NCBI GenBank assembly: GCA_019049505.1
Contig: CM032452.1
Location: forward strand, 131,216,637-131,280,636
Source: Pachyrhynchus sulphureomaculatus
Taxonomy: Eukaryota > Arthropoda > Insecta > Coleoptera > Curculionidae
DNA length: 64,000 nt
Direction: 5' to 3'
The translations under genes were made by a program, and so were the position numbers. The notes under the pieces are model-generated. The model was not told where the DNA came from. It ran no database searches and saw nothing but the letters and a program-made list of their open reading frames with translations. Shown here piece by piece: positions 11,701 to 22,902 of the stretch (positions within the stretch are counted from its first letter, which is position 1; each line of letters begins with the position of its first letter).

Positions 11701-13577
11701 CCAAACATACATACACACATTTGTTGAGTTCTTCTCAGAAGAGAGTAGTTCTCCTGATTGGAGACCCAGAACTCATCTCGATTCCTTGGAACATCGAGAA
11801 ACGGTTCGCGACTTAATTCTATCCTACAAGTAATTTCATGGAAACTGTTCGATGGTTGTAGACCGATTAATTTCTTCCAGTGCGGTGCATGCTAGGAATA
11901 CACGTCGAGTACTTTACATCAGTATAAGGTTCAGCTTGTTACGCCTCGTACAATCTTTTTCAAGCAGTCTTTTATATGGAGAACTTCATTCCTTTGGAAT
12001 GAGTTTTTCCTACCGAGTACAATTTACAGCAATTCAAAACCAAGGTGAATCGCTTTTTCCGCACATGCGTTGCTCCTGTAGCTCCTGTATTTGTTTGGAG
12101 TTGGTGTGCCTAATTTAAGCACTGTGACATTCCGTTCCTTTGCCATCTCATCGACTGCGTATTTCTTGAACTGTGCCTTATTTTGTTTCGCAATTTGGAG
12201 AACTTCCACTTTTAACATACCATCTTTATATACCAGGGGGGGGCACCATTTTTGTCTCTTATCCATTGAAAAATATCGGCTTTCTGTCATGAATTTGTCG
12301 GAAGTCGTTCTAATAACTGAGAATAATATGGGGCATTGTCTAATACTATAACCGATACTGCTGGTATACATTCAGTCATTTGTTGGAAGTACTCCTCAGA
12401 AACATCGGATGTCATCTCCTCAGGGTAATCTTTAGTTGACTTTGATTCGAATTCCAACAAGCCACCGCCGAAAAATCCGTTTTCACTATCAGTATGTTCT
12501 ATAATTAGCCTGCGACTTTTTCTTAAAAGGAGTTGTAATCCAGTTGACTGTGTGTTCACTGTGTGTCCCTCATTAACCCAAGTCTCATCTAGATAAAAAA
12601 TAATTCTTTCTTCGGTTCGAAATTTTCTGATTGCTCGTAGATATTTCTCTTCTCCAACAAATTATTTCTATTTTATTGATAAGAACAGATTTTCTATTGT
12701 GTTTTTGCCAACGAAAATTCAGGTTATGAAGGATTTTCCGTAATTTCCATTTTTTAAAATCTGGTAAGTCCTGGTCTTCTCTGATTTTTTGCAAAACTTT
12801 ATGTAGTGTAAGTATTTCTTTCTTAATAAAAAAAAAATAGTGTACTTTTCTTCTTATTGTGTTTTTAAAGTCTTCATCGACCTCTAAGGGCTCCTTTCCT
12901 TTGTAATTTTGACGTTCGTTGCAAGGACTGCGTTTTCTCTCTTTTAGAAATTTATAAATAGTTGCTGATCCAACTTCTGTCTTGTTGGCACGGATTTCCC
13001 CAATTTCACGGACTTGGCTTGTTGGCTGTTGATGTACTAGGGCATCGTGGGCGATAAGTACGAGTATCATTGTTTTTTCTCGCAGGGAAAATGCAGATTT
13101 ACAGACTCCACGAAGTTTGACCGGGGCAAAACTAAGAGTTGAAGCCATCGCTGTTCTGATTTGGACTAAGCATATTATAGGGTTTTGCTTTATTTTTATA
13201 CTTACACTTATTGCATACTTAGGTACAGAGGCACCTGCCTACCGATAGGTACTTTGGTTAATTATATTCCAATAACTGCTAAAATCCCAAATTCCCAGCT
13301 ATTAAGTAGCTCTTTTTGCTATGTTTGCAACATGTTAATACCAAGAGATATTTGCTCCAAAATTAACGCCGAGTAGATTACACGACGTCGTGAGAGGAAT
13401 GGAGTGCCCCGACATAACACGTTGGGTTCAGCAACGTTAACTTTTTTAGAAAAAAACTGCCACCTGAGTTTTTGCAGCGTTAAATTCTTGGTTACTGTCA
13501 CCTCAAGGTGGAATTTCTTTCAGGTCTTTGTTTAGTTGAACGAGCATTTAAAGTGAATGAAAAAATAAGCGTACTGT
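8728..13577. repeat. Second copy of the ~4.8 kb duplication
   Basis: Starts at caccatatcatgg, equivalent to 3797, and runs to gtactgt, equivalent to 8627. It repeats the contents in order: 3' part of mariner A1 (8728-9632) with its 633-bp insert; the end of repeat B (to about 10029); LINE minus and plus fragments (about 10610-12095); an IS630-type transposase remnant (about 12080-13250); and a LINE minus fragment (from about 13270). Single-base indels change which short reading frames look open. I interpret it as the overlapping start of the next contig. Confidence 0.9.
12024..13148 (-). pseudogene. IS630-type transposase remnant (duplicate copy)
   Basis: Same gene remnant as 7150-8300, with different small indels. 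Here the N-terminal reading starts further upstream (MASTLSFAPVKLRGVCKSAF at 13148) and stays open to about 12585, ending just after the first catalytic region. The second catalytic motif and the KKYAVDEMAKERN tail are open at 12024-12371. An eight-G run near 12236 interrupts the frame; this kind of difference suggests a sequencing error rather than divergence. Confidence 0.75.
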
Positions 13578-13745
13578 CATCTGTAAAGCTGTAGATTGGA
13601 TTTCTAGTAGCTCAAGCAGATCGTTAATGTAAATAAGAAAAAGAGCAAAAGACAATATGGAGCATTGCGGTACACCGGCATTAGTAGTGAAAGTGAAAGA
13701 AATCCGTCGACTGCCACTCGTAAAGAACGCTCTCTGAGGCTTAAG
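13578..13745 (-). mobile_element. LINE RT fragment (minus), continuation past the duplication
   Basis: On the minus strand this reads FLRERSLRVAVDGF and a degenerate GVPEGSILSP region in shifted frames, continuing the LINE fragment that begins near 13270. It ends at about 13745 in non-LINE DNA. Confidence 0.65.
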
Positions 13746-14185
13746 AGAACTTAGAGTGTAACAATAACTTTTTTACTATCTAATTATGTTCTTTTCTTTT
13801 TTGATATTTAGACCATTTTCCGTTCATGACATTCATTTATTTGTTCATTCGATTTTATTAATAAACATAGTGTTTGTAACAAACACACTATGTATATTCA
13901 AGATATAAATAAAATTAGGTGTTCAGAGTAGCGATTAACCGCAAATAACCAAATTGAAATTCTTCAGCAGTGCTTAAAGACATCGTTTACATTTTATTTA
14001 AAGCAGGATTTATGAGATTTTGGTAATAACGTAATAACAAGATAATCAATATTAGATGATTTTTGATATTCATGCTGTAAATAAAAAGTTTATATAAAAT
14101 TTTAGGGAAGATATATTCCACTTGCCCTCATAGGTTTAGAAAGAATAAACTTGACTTGAACTAACCCAAACTAACCGGATGTGTC
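13746..14185. other. Unassigned AT-rich spacer
   Basis: No gene. A short imperfect hairpin (catagtgtttg / caaacacactatg, about 13867-13891) is present; its length gives no basis for a function. Confidence 0.4.
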
Positions 14186-15765
14186 TTTTTTTTTATGGGT
14201 GTAGCACACGTGCTGCAGGGAAGTCCCTAAAGCGCTACAGAAGCGACACGTGTGCGGAAAAAGCGATTCACGTTGTTCTTGAGTCGGTGTAAATTGTACT
14301 CGGTGGGAAACACAGTACTGGGCAAATTATTCCAAAGGGATGATGTTCTCCATATAAATGACTGCTTGAAAAGCATTGTACGAGGAGTAACAAGCTGAAC
14401 CTCATACAGATGTGAAGTATTAGCTCAACGTGTATTTCTAACATGCACCGCTCTGGGAGGAATTAAGCGGGCTGCATCCTTCGAACACTTTCCATGAAAA
14501 TACTTGTAGAATAGGCTCAAGTCGCCAACCGGTCTTCGATGTATCAGCGAATCAAGGCTGCCGGTCAGTTCCGGGTCTCCAATCAGACGAACAGTTCTTC
14601 TCTGATTAGAATCCAACAAATGCAATGTATATTTGGGAGCGGAACTCCAAACATGGGAGCAGTATTCCATAGTTGGTCAAATTTAAGCTTTGTAAAGAAT
14701 TGTTGTTGTGGAGTGTAAAACTTTCTGGTTCGAAATAATATTCCCAACTTTTGAAAAGCTCTCCTTGCTATGCCTGCGTCATGTTCATGTCAGGACATAT
14801 TTGCTCCCAAACTAACGCCCAACAAATTGAGTGACGATGTTTGAGGAATGGAGTGCCACGCCGTAACTATATATTGGGTTCAGCAACGTTAACTTTTTTA
14901 GAAAAAACTGCCGCCTGGGTTTTTATAGCATTAAATTCCACTTGGCTACTGTCACCCGAAGATAGAATTTCTTCCAGGTCGTTATTAAGTTGAACGACTT
15001 CCCGCTGTCTACGGATATTCGTCTGAGTAACCGATGTCCGAGTGTTCAAAGTGAACGAAGAGAGAAGCGTAGTGTCATCTGCAAAGCTGTAGATTGGGTT
15101 TCCGGTCTTTTCCAGCCGATCGTTAACGTAAATGAGAAAGAGAGTAGGAGATAGTATGGAGCCTTCGGGCACACCGGTGTTGATAGTGAAGGTGTTAGAA
15201 AAAAATCCGTCGAATGCTACTTGTAAAGAACGCTCTCTGAGGAAACATGAGAGCCACAAACAGAACTTTTCAGACATACCATAAAAGCGTAGCTTAGCCA
15301 ACACTCTATCATGCCAAACACAGTCGAATGCCTTGGATATGTCAAGAGCAACCGCTCGAGATTCTCCAAAGTGTTCAATTGCGTTGTTCCAAACATGTGT
15401 TACATAAGTCAGAAGGTCTCCTGTTGATCTGTGTTTGTGTTGGTAATCGCTAATAATGTTGAATCCTTCAAGATATTTTCGATATTATTGAAAGCAGTGC
15501 GATTGGTCGGTAGTTATTTGGCAAGGCCTTCTTGCCTTTTTTAGGTATCGGCTGAACTGTGGCGCACTCCCAGCAGGAAGAAAATCTTCCCTTTCTGTAA
15601 GATAGGTTGAAAAGTCTACAGAAAACTGGTGTTAGTTTCCTCGCACAGTTTTTGAGAACTATGGCAGTATTCCGTCTAGCTGAATGTACAGTATTTTTGT
15701 TAATTATTGTAGATTTTTCATCTTTACTTAGTTATTGCTGTTTTGGTGATCTCAAGCATTGCCTA
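14186..15765 (-). mobile_element. Non-LTR retrotransposon, 5'-truncated (minus)
   Basis: The T-run near 14188-14196 on the + strand marks the poly(A) end of a minus-strand LINE. The reverse-transcriptase ORF lies upstream, to about 15760, with the 5' part missing. It is the most complete member of the LINE family that also supplies 5678-7145 and 8310-13745. Its clade (I/jockey-like or other) cannot be settled from this fragment. Confidence 0.8.
14425..15760 (-). pseudogene. LINE reverse transcriptase, broken
   Basis: Minus-strand RT. From N to C: PIPKKGKKALPNNYRPIALL (about 15480-15545), ALDISKAFDCVWHDRVLAKL (about 15300-15360), then an open stretch (15304-14867) with FLRERSLQVAFDGFFSNTF, GVPEGSILSPTLFLIYVND and the catalytic box SFADDTTL. 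A further frame (14670-14425) carries a C-terminal region with LIGDPELTGSLDSLIHRRP. Y is replaced by F in the usual YxDD box, a variant also seen in active elements. At least three frameshifts separate the pieces. In the family the enzyme copies its own RNA at a nicked target. Confidence 0.85.
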
Positions 15766-17304
15766 ACATTCTAGTGAGTATATTTGCTATTTTGTTTTAG
15801 TACCATATGATATGAGAGAAACCGCACTATTTACTGGTGAATTATTATTACTAACTTGTTTATTAGTTGATTTTTTATGGCGGTTCCGTGCAATATTGAT
15901 CAGTTTATTTATCTCTGATGAACTTGAACATCCATCATATATTACTGAAGTTTTGGATACTACACATAGATTTTCTGGGCTAACTGTGTGAGTTAACATT
16001 CAGGTAATCAAAAAAAAAAAAATAAATAAACATATCATGGACTAAAATCCATTAAATATCTTTTAGTAATGATCACGCTGTTATAAAATAATGTTTCACA
16101 AGTCACAAAAGTAAATAAAATTTAAACGTACCATCGTTCATAATGTGACACTACTGACATTCGAAAACAGTTTTCAATTAACTTATATGCTCTCTGTCTT
16201 TTTCGTCTCTGCTACATTTGGCGTCGAGAGAAAAAAACTCTAAATCAGTTTTTGTTTGTTTATATTTGGTTCCCGTGGCGCGTTTGAAAAACAGAGTTGA
16301 AATCACTTAAAAACGTTCGAAAAGTCAAAGCAATGAAAGGCCTTTTGGAAATTTTATTTTTGGGTGGTCCCATGAGTTTATTGAATAAAGGTGCTTTTAA
16401 TTCGATGTTTGTATGCGGTAATTATACAGTGACGTGTTTCAGTTGTTGAACTGAAATACTGCATACAGTGGTATGCATCCTTTCATGGGTTCTTGGAGTC
16501 GAGGAATCTGCAAATTATATATTCTTTTCAGTTTAACATCGTAGGACCAAGATGACCGTTTACTGGTTTGCTGGCGACATCGTCCATTACAACTTTGTGA
16601 AATCGAGCGAAAGCCATCACGGCGAGAATTATTGTCAAGGATTCTACTAAATGAACCGCAAACCACAGTATCTGTGTCCGGTGTTAGTCAACGAAAACGA
16701 AACAGTACCTACAAATTAAACTGTAAAACTTTTCAACAACCACGGAGTTGCCAAAAAATGCCTTTTGTCAGTTTATCAAAACCAGAATGCCAGTATACGA
16801 TGCTACTAGAATCAAAGGCTTATTTCTTGTTGGCGAAAATGTGTGGATTGTATTAGTTCATGTTTCGATTATTAAAAATTAGTTTGAGGCGAATAAACTA
16901 AAGAATTAAAAATCGACATGCTTTTTCTAGAATTCCCATTCTTATAGAAATTTTTTCGATTACATGGGGCTTCCAACTGATCGATTTAGTTGACAATTCA
17001 GGAATTGTTTGTTCTGTTTCAAATTTATAAAGATAAATTAGTAAATATTAACATAGCTTGGTATGCTTTCCAATCATCAAATTCTTCCTCGTGTCGTTAT
17101 GATTAAAACGTACTCTGGTTGTAAGTTGTACTATTTTATCACCAAAAATCAAAAACTAAAAAAAACATTTAGCATACTCATTTTATATTATTTAAAATGC
17201 CAATGTCACTTTGATTATCAACAAACAGAATTTTTTTTTCGTAAGTGGTACTTATGTTGAAACAAATGCTGCGTTCCTCACTACAACCAACCTTGTTGCT
17301 TGTA
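15766..17304. other. Unassigned stretch, no supported gene
   Basis: About 1.5 kb of mostly AT-rich DNA. Small open frames exist on both strands (15787-15999, 16439-16666, 16632-16856) but none shows a recognisable domain or a sister copy in this window. I do not call any of them. Confidence 0.4.
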
Positions 17305-17478
17305 CAGGGTGAATCAAGATGGAAATGGAACATCCTATTACGTAATTTATTTTTAAATTCTGCGTAAAATTTTATAACTTTTTTATTAGTAACTAGCCGT
17401 GCCCGCGGCTCCGCTCGCTTGGACTTGTTTCACTACTATCGTCACTGTTTATTCCTTATGTTACCTAACGTAAGAAAA

Positions 17479-18190
17479 ATATCTGCCATTATTTCCCCTT
17501 ATCTCCCATTATTTCTCCTTATGTCCCATTATCTCACCTTATCTCCCATTATCTAGGCTTATCTCGCAATATTTCTCCTTATCTCCCATTATTTCTCCTT
17601 ATCTCCCATTATCTCACCATAACTCCCATTACCTAGACTTATCTCTGCTTATTTCCCATTATTTTTCCTTATCTCCCATTTATACTTATCTCCAATTATC
17701 TCACCTTATCTCGCATTATCTAAGCTTATCTCGACTTATCTCGCAATATTTTGCCTTATCTCCCATTATTTCTCCTTATCTTCCATTATCTCACCCATAA
17801 CTCTCATTACTTAGACTTATCTCTGCTTATCTCCCATTATTTCTCCTTATCTCCCATTATCTCTACATAATTTCCATTGCTTATCTCCCATTATTTATCC
17901 TTATCTCCCATTATCTCACCATAACTCCCATTACCTAGACTTATCTCTGCTTATCTCCCATTATTTATACTTATCTCTTATTATCTCACCTTATTTCCCA
18001 TTATCTAGGCTTACCTCGCAATATTTTTCCTTATCTCCCATTATTTCTCCTTATCTCCCATTATCTCACCATAACTCCCATTACTTAAACTTATTTCTGT
18101 TTATCTCCCATTATTTCTCCTTATCTCCGATTATTTATACCTATCTCCCATTATCTCACCTTATCTCCCATTATCTAGGCTTATATCGAA
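17479..18190. repeat. Minisatellite, ~20-bp unit CTTATCTCCCATTATTTCTC
   Basis: About 700 bp of tandem, variably diverged units based on cttatctcccattatttctc, including variants such as cttatctcaccataactccc. It lies inside the E' LINE derivative in the position of the coding region. Confidence 0.9.
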
Positions 18191-19172
18191 TTATATAGAA
18201 CATATATGTATAAATTTATAAAAACATGTAAATCGGATAAGTGGTTCTCAAGTGATAAACGCACTAACGGACAGACAAACAGAGAGACGTAGCATTTTAT
18301 ATATATTATATTCTTTGCAACGTGATATTGTTCCATATTTAATGGTTTAGGCAGTATATTGCAAGAGAACGCGCTAACGGTAGCCTTTTTTTTTCCGACT
18401 TGATTCACTATTATCGTCACTGCTTATTCTTTATGTTACTTAACGCAATAAAATATATCCTATAACCTGGCCAGAGAACATATATATGTTTTAAAAAAAA
18501 AGTACGTAACGCACTAACGGATAGACAGACAGACAGAGAGACATTGCATTTTATATATATTATAGATAGATAACCTGGCCAGAGAACATATGAATGTTTT
18601 AAAAAAGCACGTAAATCGGATAAGTGGTTCTCCAGTGATAAGCGCACTAACGGACAGACAGACAGACAGAGAGCTGCATTTTATATATATTATTGATATA
18701 GATTATTATTATTATTCTTATATAACCTGGCCAAAGAATATATGTATGAATTTAAAAAAGACACGTAAATTGGATAAATGGTTCTCACGTGATAAACGCA
18801 TTAATGGACAGACAGACAGACAGAGAGATATTGCTTTTTATATATATTATAGATTATAGATATTCTCTGCTACATAATATTGTTCCATATTTAATATGGT
18901 TTAGGCTGTGTATTGCAATATTGTTCCATATTTAATGGTTTAGGCTGTGTATTGCAAACTTTTTTTTCGACTTCATTTACTATTATTGTCACTGCTTATT
19001 CCTTATGCTACCTATCGTAATAAAATATAGCCTATAACCTGGCCAGAGAACATATGTATGTTTTAAAAAAAAAAAGTACGTAAATCGGATAAGTGGTTCT
19101 CCAGTGATAAGCGCACTAACGGACAGACAGACAGACCAGACAGAGAGACGTTGCATTTTATATATATTATAG
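18191..19172 (-). repeat. Tandem ~150-bp LINE units
   Basis: Four to five imperfect units, each with a taaatcggataagtggttct core, a gacagacagacagagaga microsatellite and a tatatattata junction. Several also hold a gtcactgcttattc motif, which otherwise marks the 3' end of the LINE. They correspond in reverse orientation to the units at 42183-42970. Confidence 0.8.
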
Positions 19173-19269
19173 ATGTTATATACCTAAACCTAGTAGTTTT
19201 TCTAATATTTCAATTTTTTTAAGAAAAATACTAGTTTTCACTTTTGTAAAAAATTGTCAGTAGCGTCAG

Positions 19270-19544
19270 ATATCTAAATTTTTTGCAAAACGAATTACCT
19301 CAGCTTCTTGAATAAGTTGATAATTTTGAAAGGGAACAACAATTCGGATTCAACAAGACGGAGTTCCTGTTCATTACCACGGGGAAGTTCGGGAATTTTT
19401 AAACGATCGTTACCCACAAAAATGGATCCGTAGGGATGGATTCATTCAGTGGCTCCCTCGATCATATGACTTAACACCTCTAGACTTCTTTTGTGGGGCT
19501 ACATTAAAGATAGTGTTTATGTGAATCTCCCTACAACGAAAGTA
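19270..19544 (+). pseudogene. DD41D transposase fragment in D1
   Basis: Plus-strand remnant reading RIQQDGVPVHYHGEVREFLN and then PRSYDLTPLDFF, the second and third catalytic Asp regions separated by 41 residues. The reading continues past the mariner at 20877 with DMENRIWDACRTITPFMLRK to a stop near 20981. The N-terminal half is lost. Confidence 0.7.
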
Positions 19545-20876
19545 CGAGGCATGTTTTTTAAGTAAGTACCGTTTTGGAATTAAAAAAAGACGTGCAAAGA
19601 TATCGCTATAATTTTATTTTTACATGAAAGCCTGTACCTTAATCTACTTTTCTACATAATTTCCGTGAATATTGAGGCACTTGTCATAACGTGGCACCAG
19701 TTTTTGAATACCCTCCTCATAAAATTCTGCCGCCTGACTTGTTAACCACTGTATCACAAATGTTTTGACTTCGTTATCGTCTTGAAGACGCTGACCACCC
19801 AGGTGCTTCTTCAAGTGCAGGAACAAATGGTAGTCGCTGGGCGCCAGATCAGGGCTGTATGGAGGATGATCTAGAGTTTCCCATTTAAAAGATTTGATGA
19901 GATCTTTGGTCCGATTAGCCACATGTGGACGGGCATTGTCATGCAGCAAAACGATACCCTTACTCAACTTGCCACGTCTTTTGTTCTGGATTGCACGACG
20001 CAGATTGTTCAATGTCTCACAATAAGACGCTGCATTGATTGTCTCATTACGAGGCAGAAACTCCACTAGCAATACTCTTTTCTGTCCCAAAAAACTGTGC
20101 ACATGATTTTGCGGGCAGAAATTGTTTGCTTAAACTTCACTTTTTTGGGTGATGATGAATGTCGCCATTCCATGGATTGTTGTTTCGATTCTGGTGTGAC
20201 GTAGGCCACCCATGTTTCGTCACCAGTAACAATTTGGTCTAAAAAATGTTCACCTTCATTGTGGTACCGCTCAAGGAAAGTCAATGCACTGCCTAAACGT
20301 TGGGTTTTGTGCAAATCCGTCAACATTTTTGGAACCCAACGTGAACACAATTTCCGGTAATTCAAGTTCTCGGTCACAATGCGATACAAAGCACTACGAG
20401 AATATTGAGGAAAGCAGTCGCACAATGATGAAATTGTAAAGCGTCTGTTTTTTTCTCACCTTTTCGTCCACTTTCTGCACCAAATCTTCATTAACGACCG
20501 AAGGACGCCCACTCCGTTCTTCATCATGCATATTTGTGCGGCCATCTTTAAATGCTCTCACCCATTTCCTTACCATTCCATCACTCATAATGTTTTGTCC
20601 GTAAACTTCACAGATCTCACGATGAATATCGATCGGTTTTACGCCTTTAGCACTAAGAAATCGTATAACAGCCCGTACTTCACAATCGGCGGGACTCACG
20701 ATTGTCGGAGGCATCTTAAACACTCAGTAAACAACGTATACAATGAAGAATCAGACTGTAATGGCGTCAGTGCGTAGACATGAGATGTAGGTTACCAGCG
20801 CGCATGCGCGGAACGCCGACCGTATCGCTGCGGCGGCGGAATCGCAAAACGGTACTTACTTAAAAAACATGCCTCG
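19545..20876 (-). mobile_element. Mariner F, 1,332 bp with perfect TIRs
   Basis: Terminal repeats CGAGGCATGTTTTTTAAGTA / TACTTAAAAAACATGCCTCG are perfect inverses over more than 30 bp and are flanked by TA (19543-19544 and 20877-20878). The flanks join to the continuous sequence of the DD41D element, so this is a clean insertion into D1. The TIR and size fit mariner. Confidence 0.93.
19644..20723 (-). pseudogene. Mariner F transposase, two frameshifts
   Basis: DD34D transposase on the minus strand. It starts at 20723 or at the second Met three codons on. The N-terminal helix-turn-helix region has IRFLSAKGVKPIDIHREICE and DEERSGRPSVV. The central part has TGDETWVAYVTPESK (first catalytic Asp) and the C-terminal part has LLHDNARPHVA and HPPYSPDLAPSDYHLF, with 34 residues between the second and third catalytic Asp. 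Frameshifts occur near 20430 and near 20095, both around short homopolymers. All catalytic residues are present across the frames. Only two small lesions suggest a relatively young insertion. Confidence 0.9.
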
Positions 20877-21418
20877 TAGATATGGAAAATAGGATATGGG
20901 ATGCGTGCAGGACAATAACGCCCTTTATGCTAAGGAAAGTGAAGGAATATATAGTAAAACAACTAAACATGTATATTTAAGTAGACGCATATTTTTGAAC
21001 ATTTATTACGTCATAATAATTAATCATTAGACAAGTTAAACTGTATTAAAATTATTATTAACTATTTGTTTATGTTTTCACAAGTGTATTAAAAACAAGG
21101 TAAAAATTGAAAAATTCAAAATAAATCGAAAACTATTAGAAATAGGTATATGACATACTTAATAAAAGTTGGAGGTTTTCGTAAAATCTGTCAGAAAAAT
21201 AATAATATACAAGGTGTGTCGTTTAAAAAATTTGATATTTTTCAATTTAAAATAGTCGAAATGTATAAATTTATTTTAAACACCCTGTAGGATCTAACTT
21301 AAATTTCTTTACATATATCTTTTTTTCATCTCTATAGAACTCTCGTACCAATTATGAGTATCTCACCTTCATAAACAATGACGCTACTGGCAATTTTTTA
21401 CAAAACTGAAAACAAGTA
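20877..21418 (+). mobile_element. D1 element, C-terminal and right-arm portion
   Basis: Continuation of the DD41D element after mariner F. It holds the end of the transposase reading and then the inner part of the long inverted repeat. The segment 21197-21295 has its own caaggtgtgtcg and caccctgtag pair, matching 39238-39325 in D2. Confidence 0.75.
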
Positions 21419-22286
21419 CAGTCGACACTCTATATAGTGAAAGACCAAAATGTTGAACGAAATTTCACTATAGAAAGTTTTTCACTATGTAAAGAAAAAA
21501 TCCGTATATATTGCTATGTATGTATTTTATATTGGTAATCATTTACTTGTATTTTATAAGGTTCAAGCAACAAAAAAAATTGCAAAATTGATGCGTACGG
21601 ACCACTTCAAACCATCGTAAAACTGCTTCATTTACATCCTCGTAAGTACTCACCCGTACTCGTTTTCGACTGCTTGAAACACTAGGTTTCTTGATGATAC
21701 TGTCGCGACTTTTTATTATCAGAGAGACACAACTTGGAGAAAAACACAAAATTTTGCAGCAACATCAATTTTTTTGCAGCCTTTATCAACTTCCTCCAAA
21801 ACTTTAATTTTCTCAGCTAAACTTAAACACACTCGCTTGGACATCTTACTTGATTCTTAAACAAAAAGAAACTGAACCTGAATTTGCGAATTACTAGGCC
21901 TCGACTATAAAATGGGTTTTTCCCCGGGTTTCTATAAAATGAGTTATTCCCCCGGGTTTCTCACAGAAATCTATCTGATTTATTGCCAACCATTAGGCGC
22001 TATAAACGCGTTAAGAACCTTTTCAAAAGAATGAGTCATAAAAATGGAATTCGTGCTAATGTTAGATAAAAATGGGAAACCCGAAATGGCCAAGATCTCA
22101 ATAAATGCATAAAAATTTATACATAAAATTCCAGTAAAAATTTTATTATATAGAGTGTTACTTTATAGATTCACTATATGCAGGGCTTTTTACATGAAAT
22201 TTCATTAAAATATTCTAGGTCTTGAAAAAATTGCACTATAAAGAGTTTTTCACTATATAGAGTTTCACTATAAATAGTGTCGACTG
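21419..22286 (-). mobile_element. Tigger deletion derivative (868 bp)
   Basis: Ends CAGTCGACACTCTATATAGT and ATTTATAGTGTCGACTG-type repeats with TA on both sides (21417-21418 and 22287-22288). It is the same family as the 2.5 kb Tigger at 59649-62123, reversed, with about 1.6 kb missing from inside. It inserted into the D1 element. Confidence 0.9.
21543..21844 (-). pseudogene. Tigger transposase N-terminus only
   Basis: Begins MSKRVCLSLAEKIKVLEEVD, the CENP-B/pogo-type N-terminal DNA-binding region, and continues with a frameshift to STYEDVNEAVLRWFEVVRTH before joining 3' untranslated sequence. The DDE domain is absent. It could only encode a truncated DNA-binding fragment and carries a frameshift even there. 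Confidence 0.85.
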
Positions 22287-22517
22287 TATTTAAAAAAAAA
22301 AAAATGAAATATTAGAAAAACTACTAGGTTTAGGTACGTTTCATTTAAAAAAAAACATATGTTATATCGGCTACACTTTTTTGAAGTTCCTTGTATACTC
22401 AAAAATAATTTTAAACTGTGGACCTTAATATTCCCTAAAACTATTGTGGTTAACATTTTTCCGTCATTCTCTAAACAAATGAGATAATGAACTTAATTTT
22501 ATCGTTGACTCACCCTG

Positions 22518-22902
22518 TACATATATTTATCATCACAACTGGGCCAAAATTCTTCACATGTTGTATATGACTTAACAGAAATAATATGTAGAAAAAGGAT
22601 GTGATTTTAGATTGCCCTGAAAACTTCATATTGACTTTACAACTTGTATTTGCGAAGGAAGTACTGGTTAAATAAACTATGGGGGGATTCACCCGGAAAT
22701 TTATGGTTGAACAATTATGATTTTTAGCTAAAAATACTTTTCGTTTTTAACTGACGTTAACTAATGCTTAACATTCAGCGTTATATTATATTTTGACTAT
22801 GTCTTTTTCAACATATCTTAAAGTCGAGCAATTTCAACTGAACCAAAGAGGAACATCTATTGAAAATTTATATTATCGTAACCAAGGCTCTCTTGGTTTA
22901 TA
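22518..22902. other. Unassigned AT-rich spacer
   Basis: No gene or repeat recognised between two DD41D-type elements. Confidence 0.4.

Larger units (their letters stand above)
17393..19172 (-). mobile_element. RTE-like LINE derivative E' without RT (minus)
   Basis: Its 3' end is CTAGCCGTGCCCGCGGCTCC on the + strand, the reverse complement of the end of LINE E at 44710. Its other end is a set of tandem ~150-bp units like those at 42183-42970. Between them, where E carries a reverse transcriptase, E' has only a minisatellite. It interrupts D1 cleanly: D sequence ends at 17392 and resumes with atgttatatacc at 19173. Confidence 0.75.
17305..22517 (+). mobile_element. DD41D transposon D1, host of three nested insertions
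   Basis: The ends read CAGGGTGAATCAA (17305) and TTGACTCACCCTG (ending 22517), both next to TA. Comparison with the uninterrupted copy D2 (37739-39748) shows that D1 is the same element. It is broken by a LINE-derived insert (17393-19172), a mariner (19545-20876) and a Tigger deletion derivative (21419-22286). About 1.2 kb of original D sequence remains. Its left TIR also has an internal deletion just after the terminal 13 bp. Confidence 0.85.

Noticed and set aside
3797..13577. Recent segmental duplication as the first explanation
   Set aside because: Not excluded, but both boundaries coincide with the 100-N gap, which favours unmerged overlapping contigs.
13867..13891. Short hairpin, possibly a terminator or small RNA
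   Set aside because: Too short and imperfect, in an AT-rich eukaryotic spacer with no supporting context.
16439..16856. Small open frames on both strands in 15.8-17.3 kb
   Set aside because: Overlapping opposite frames with no recognisable domain and no second copy; not supported as genes.
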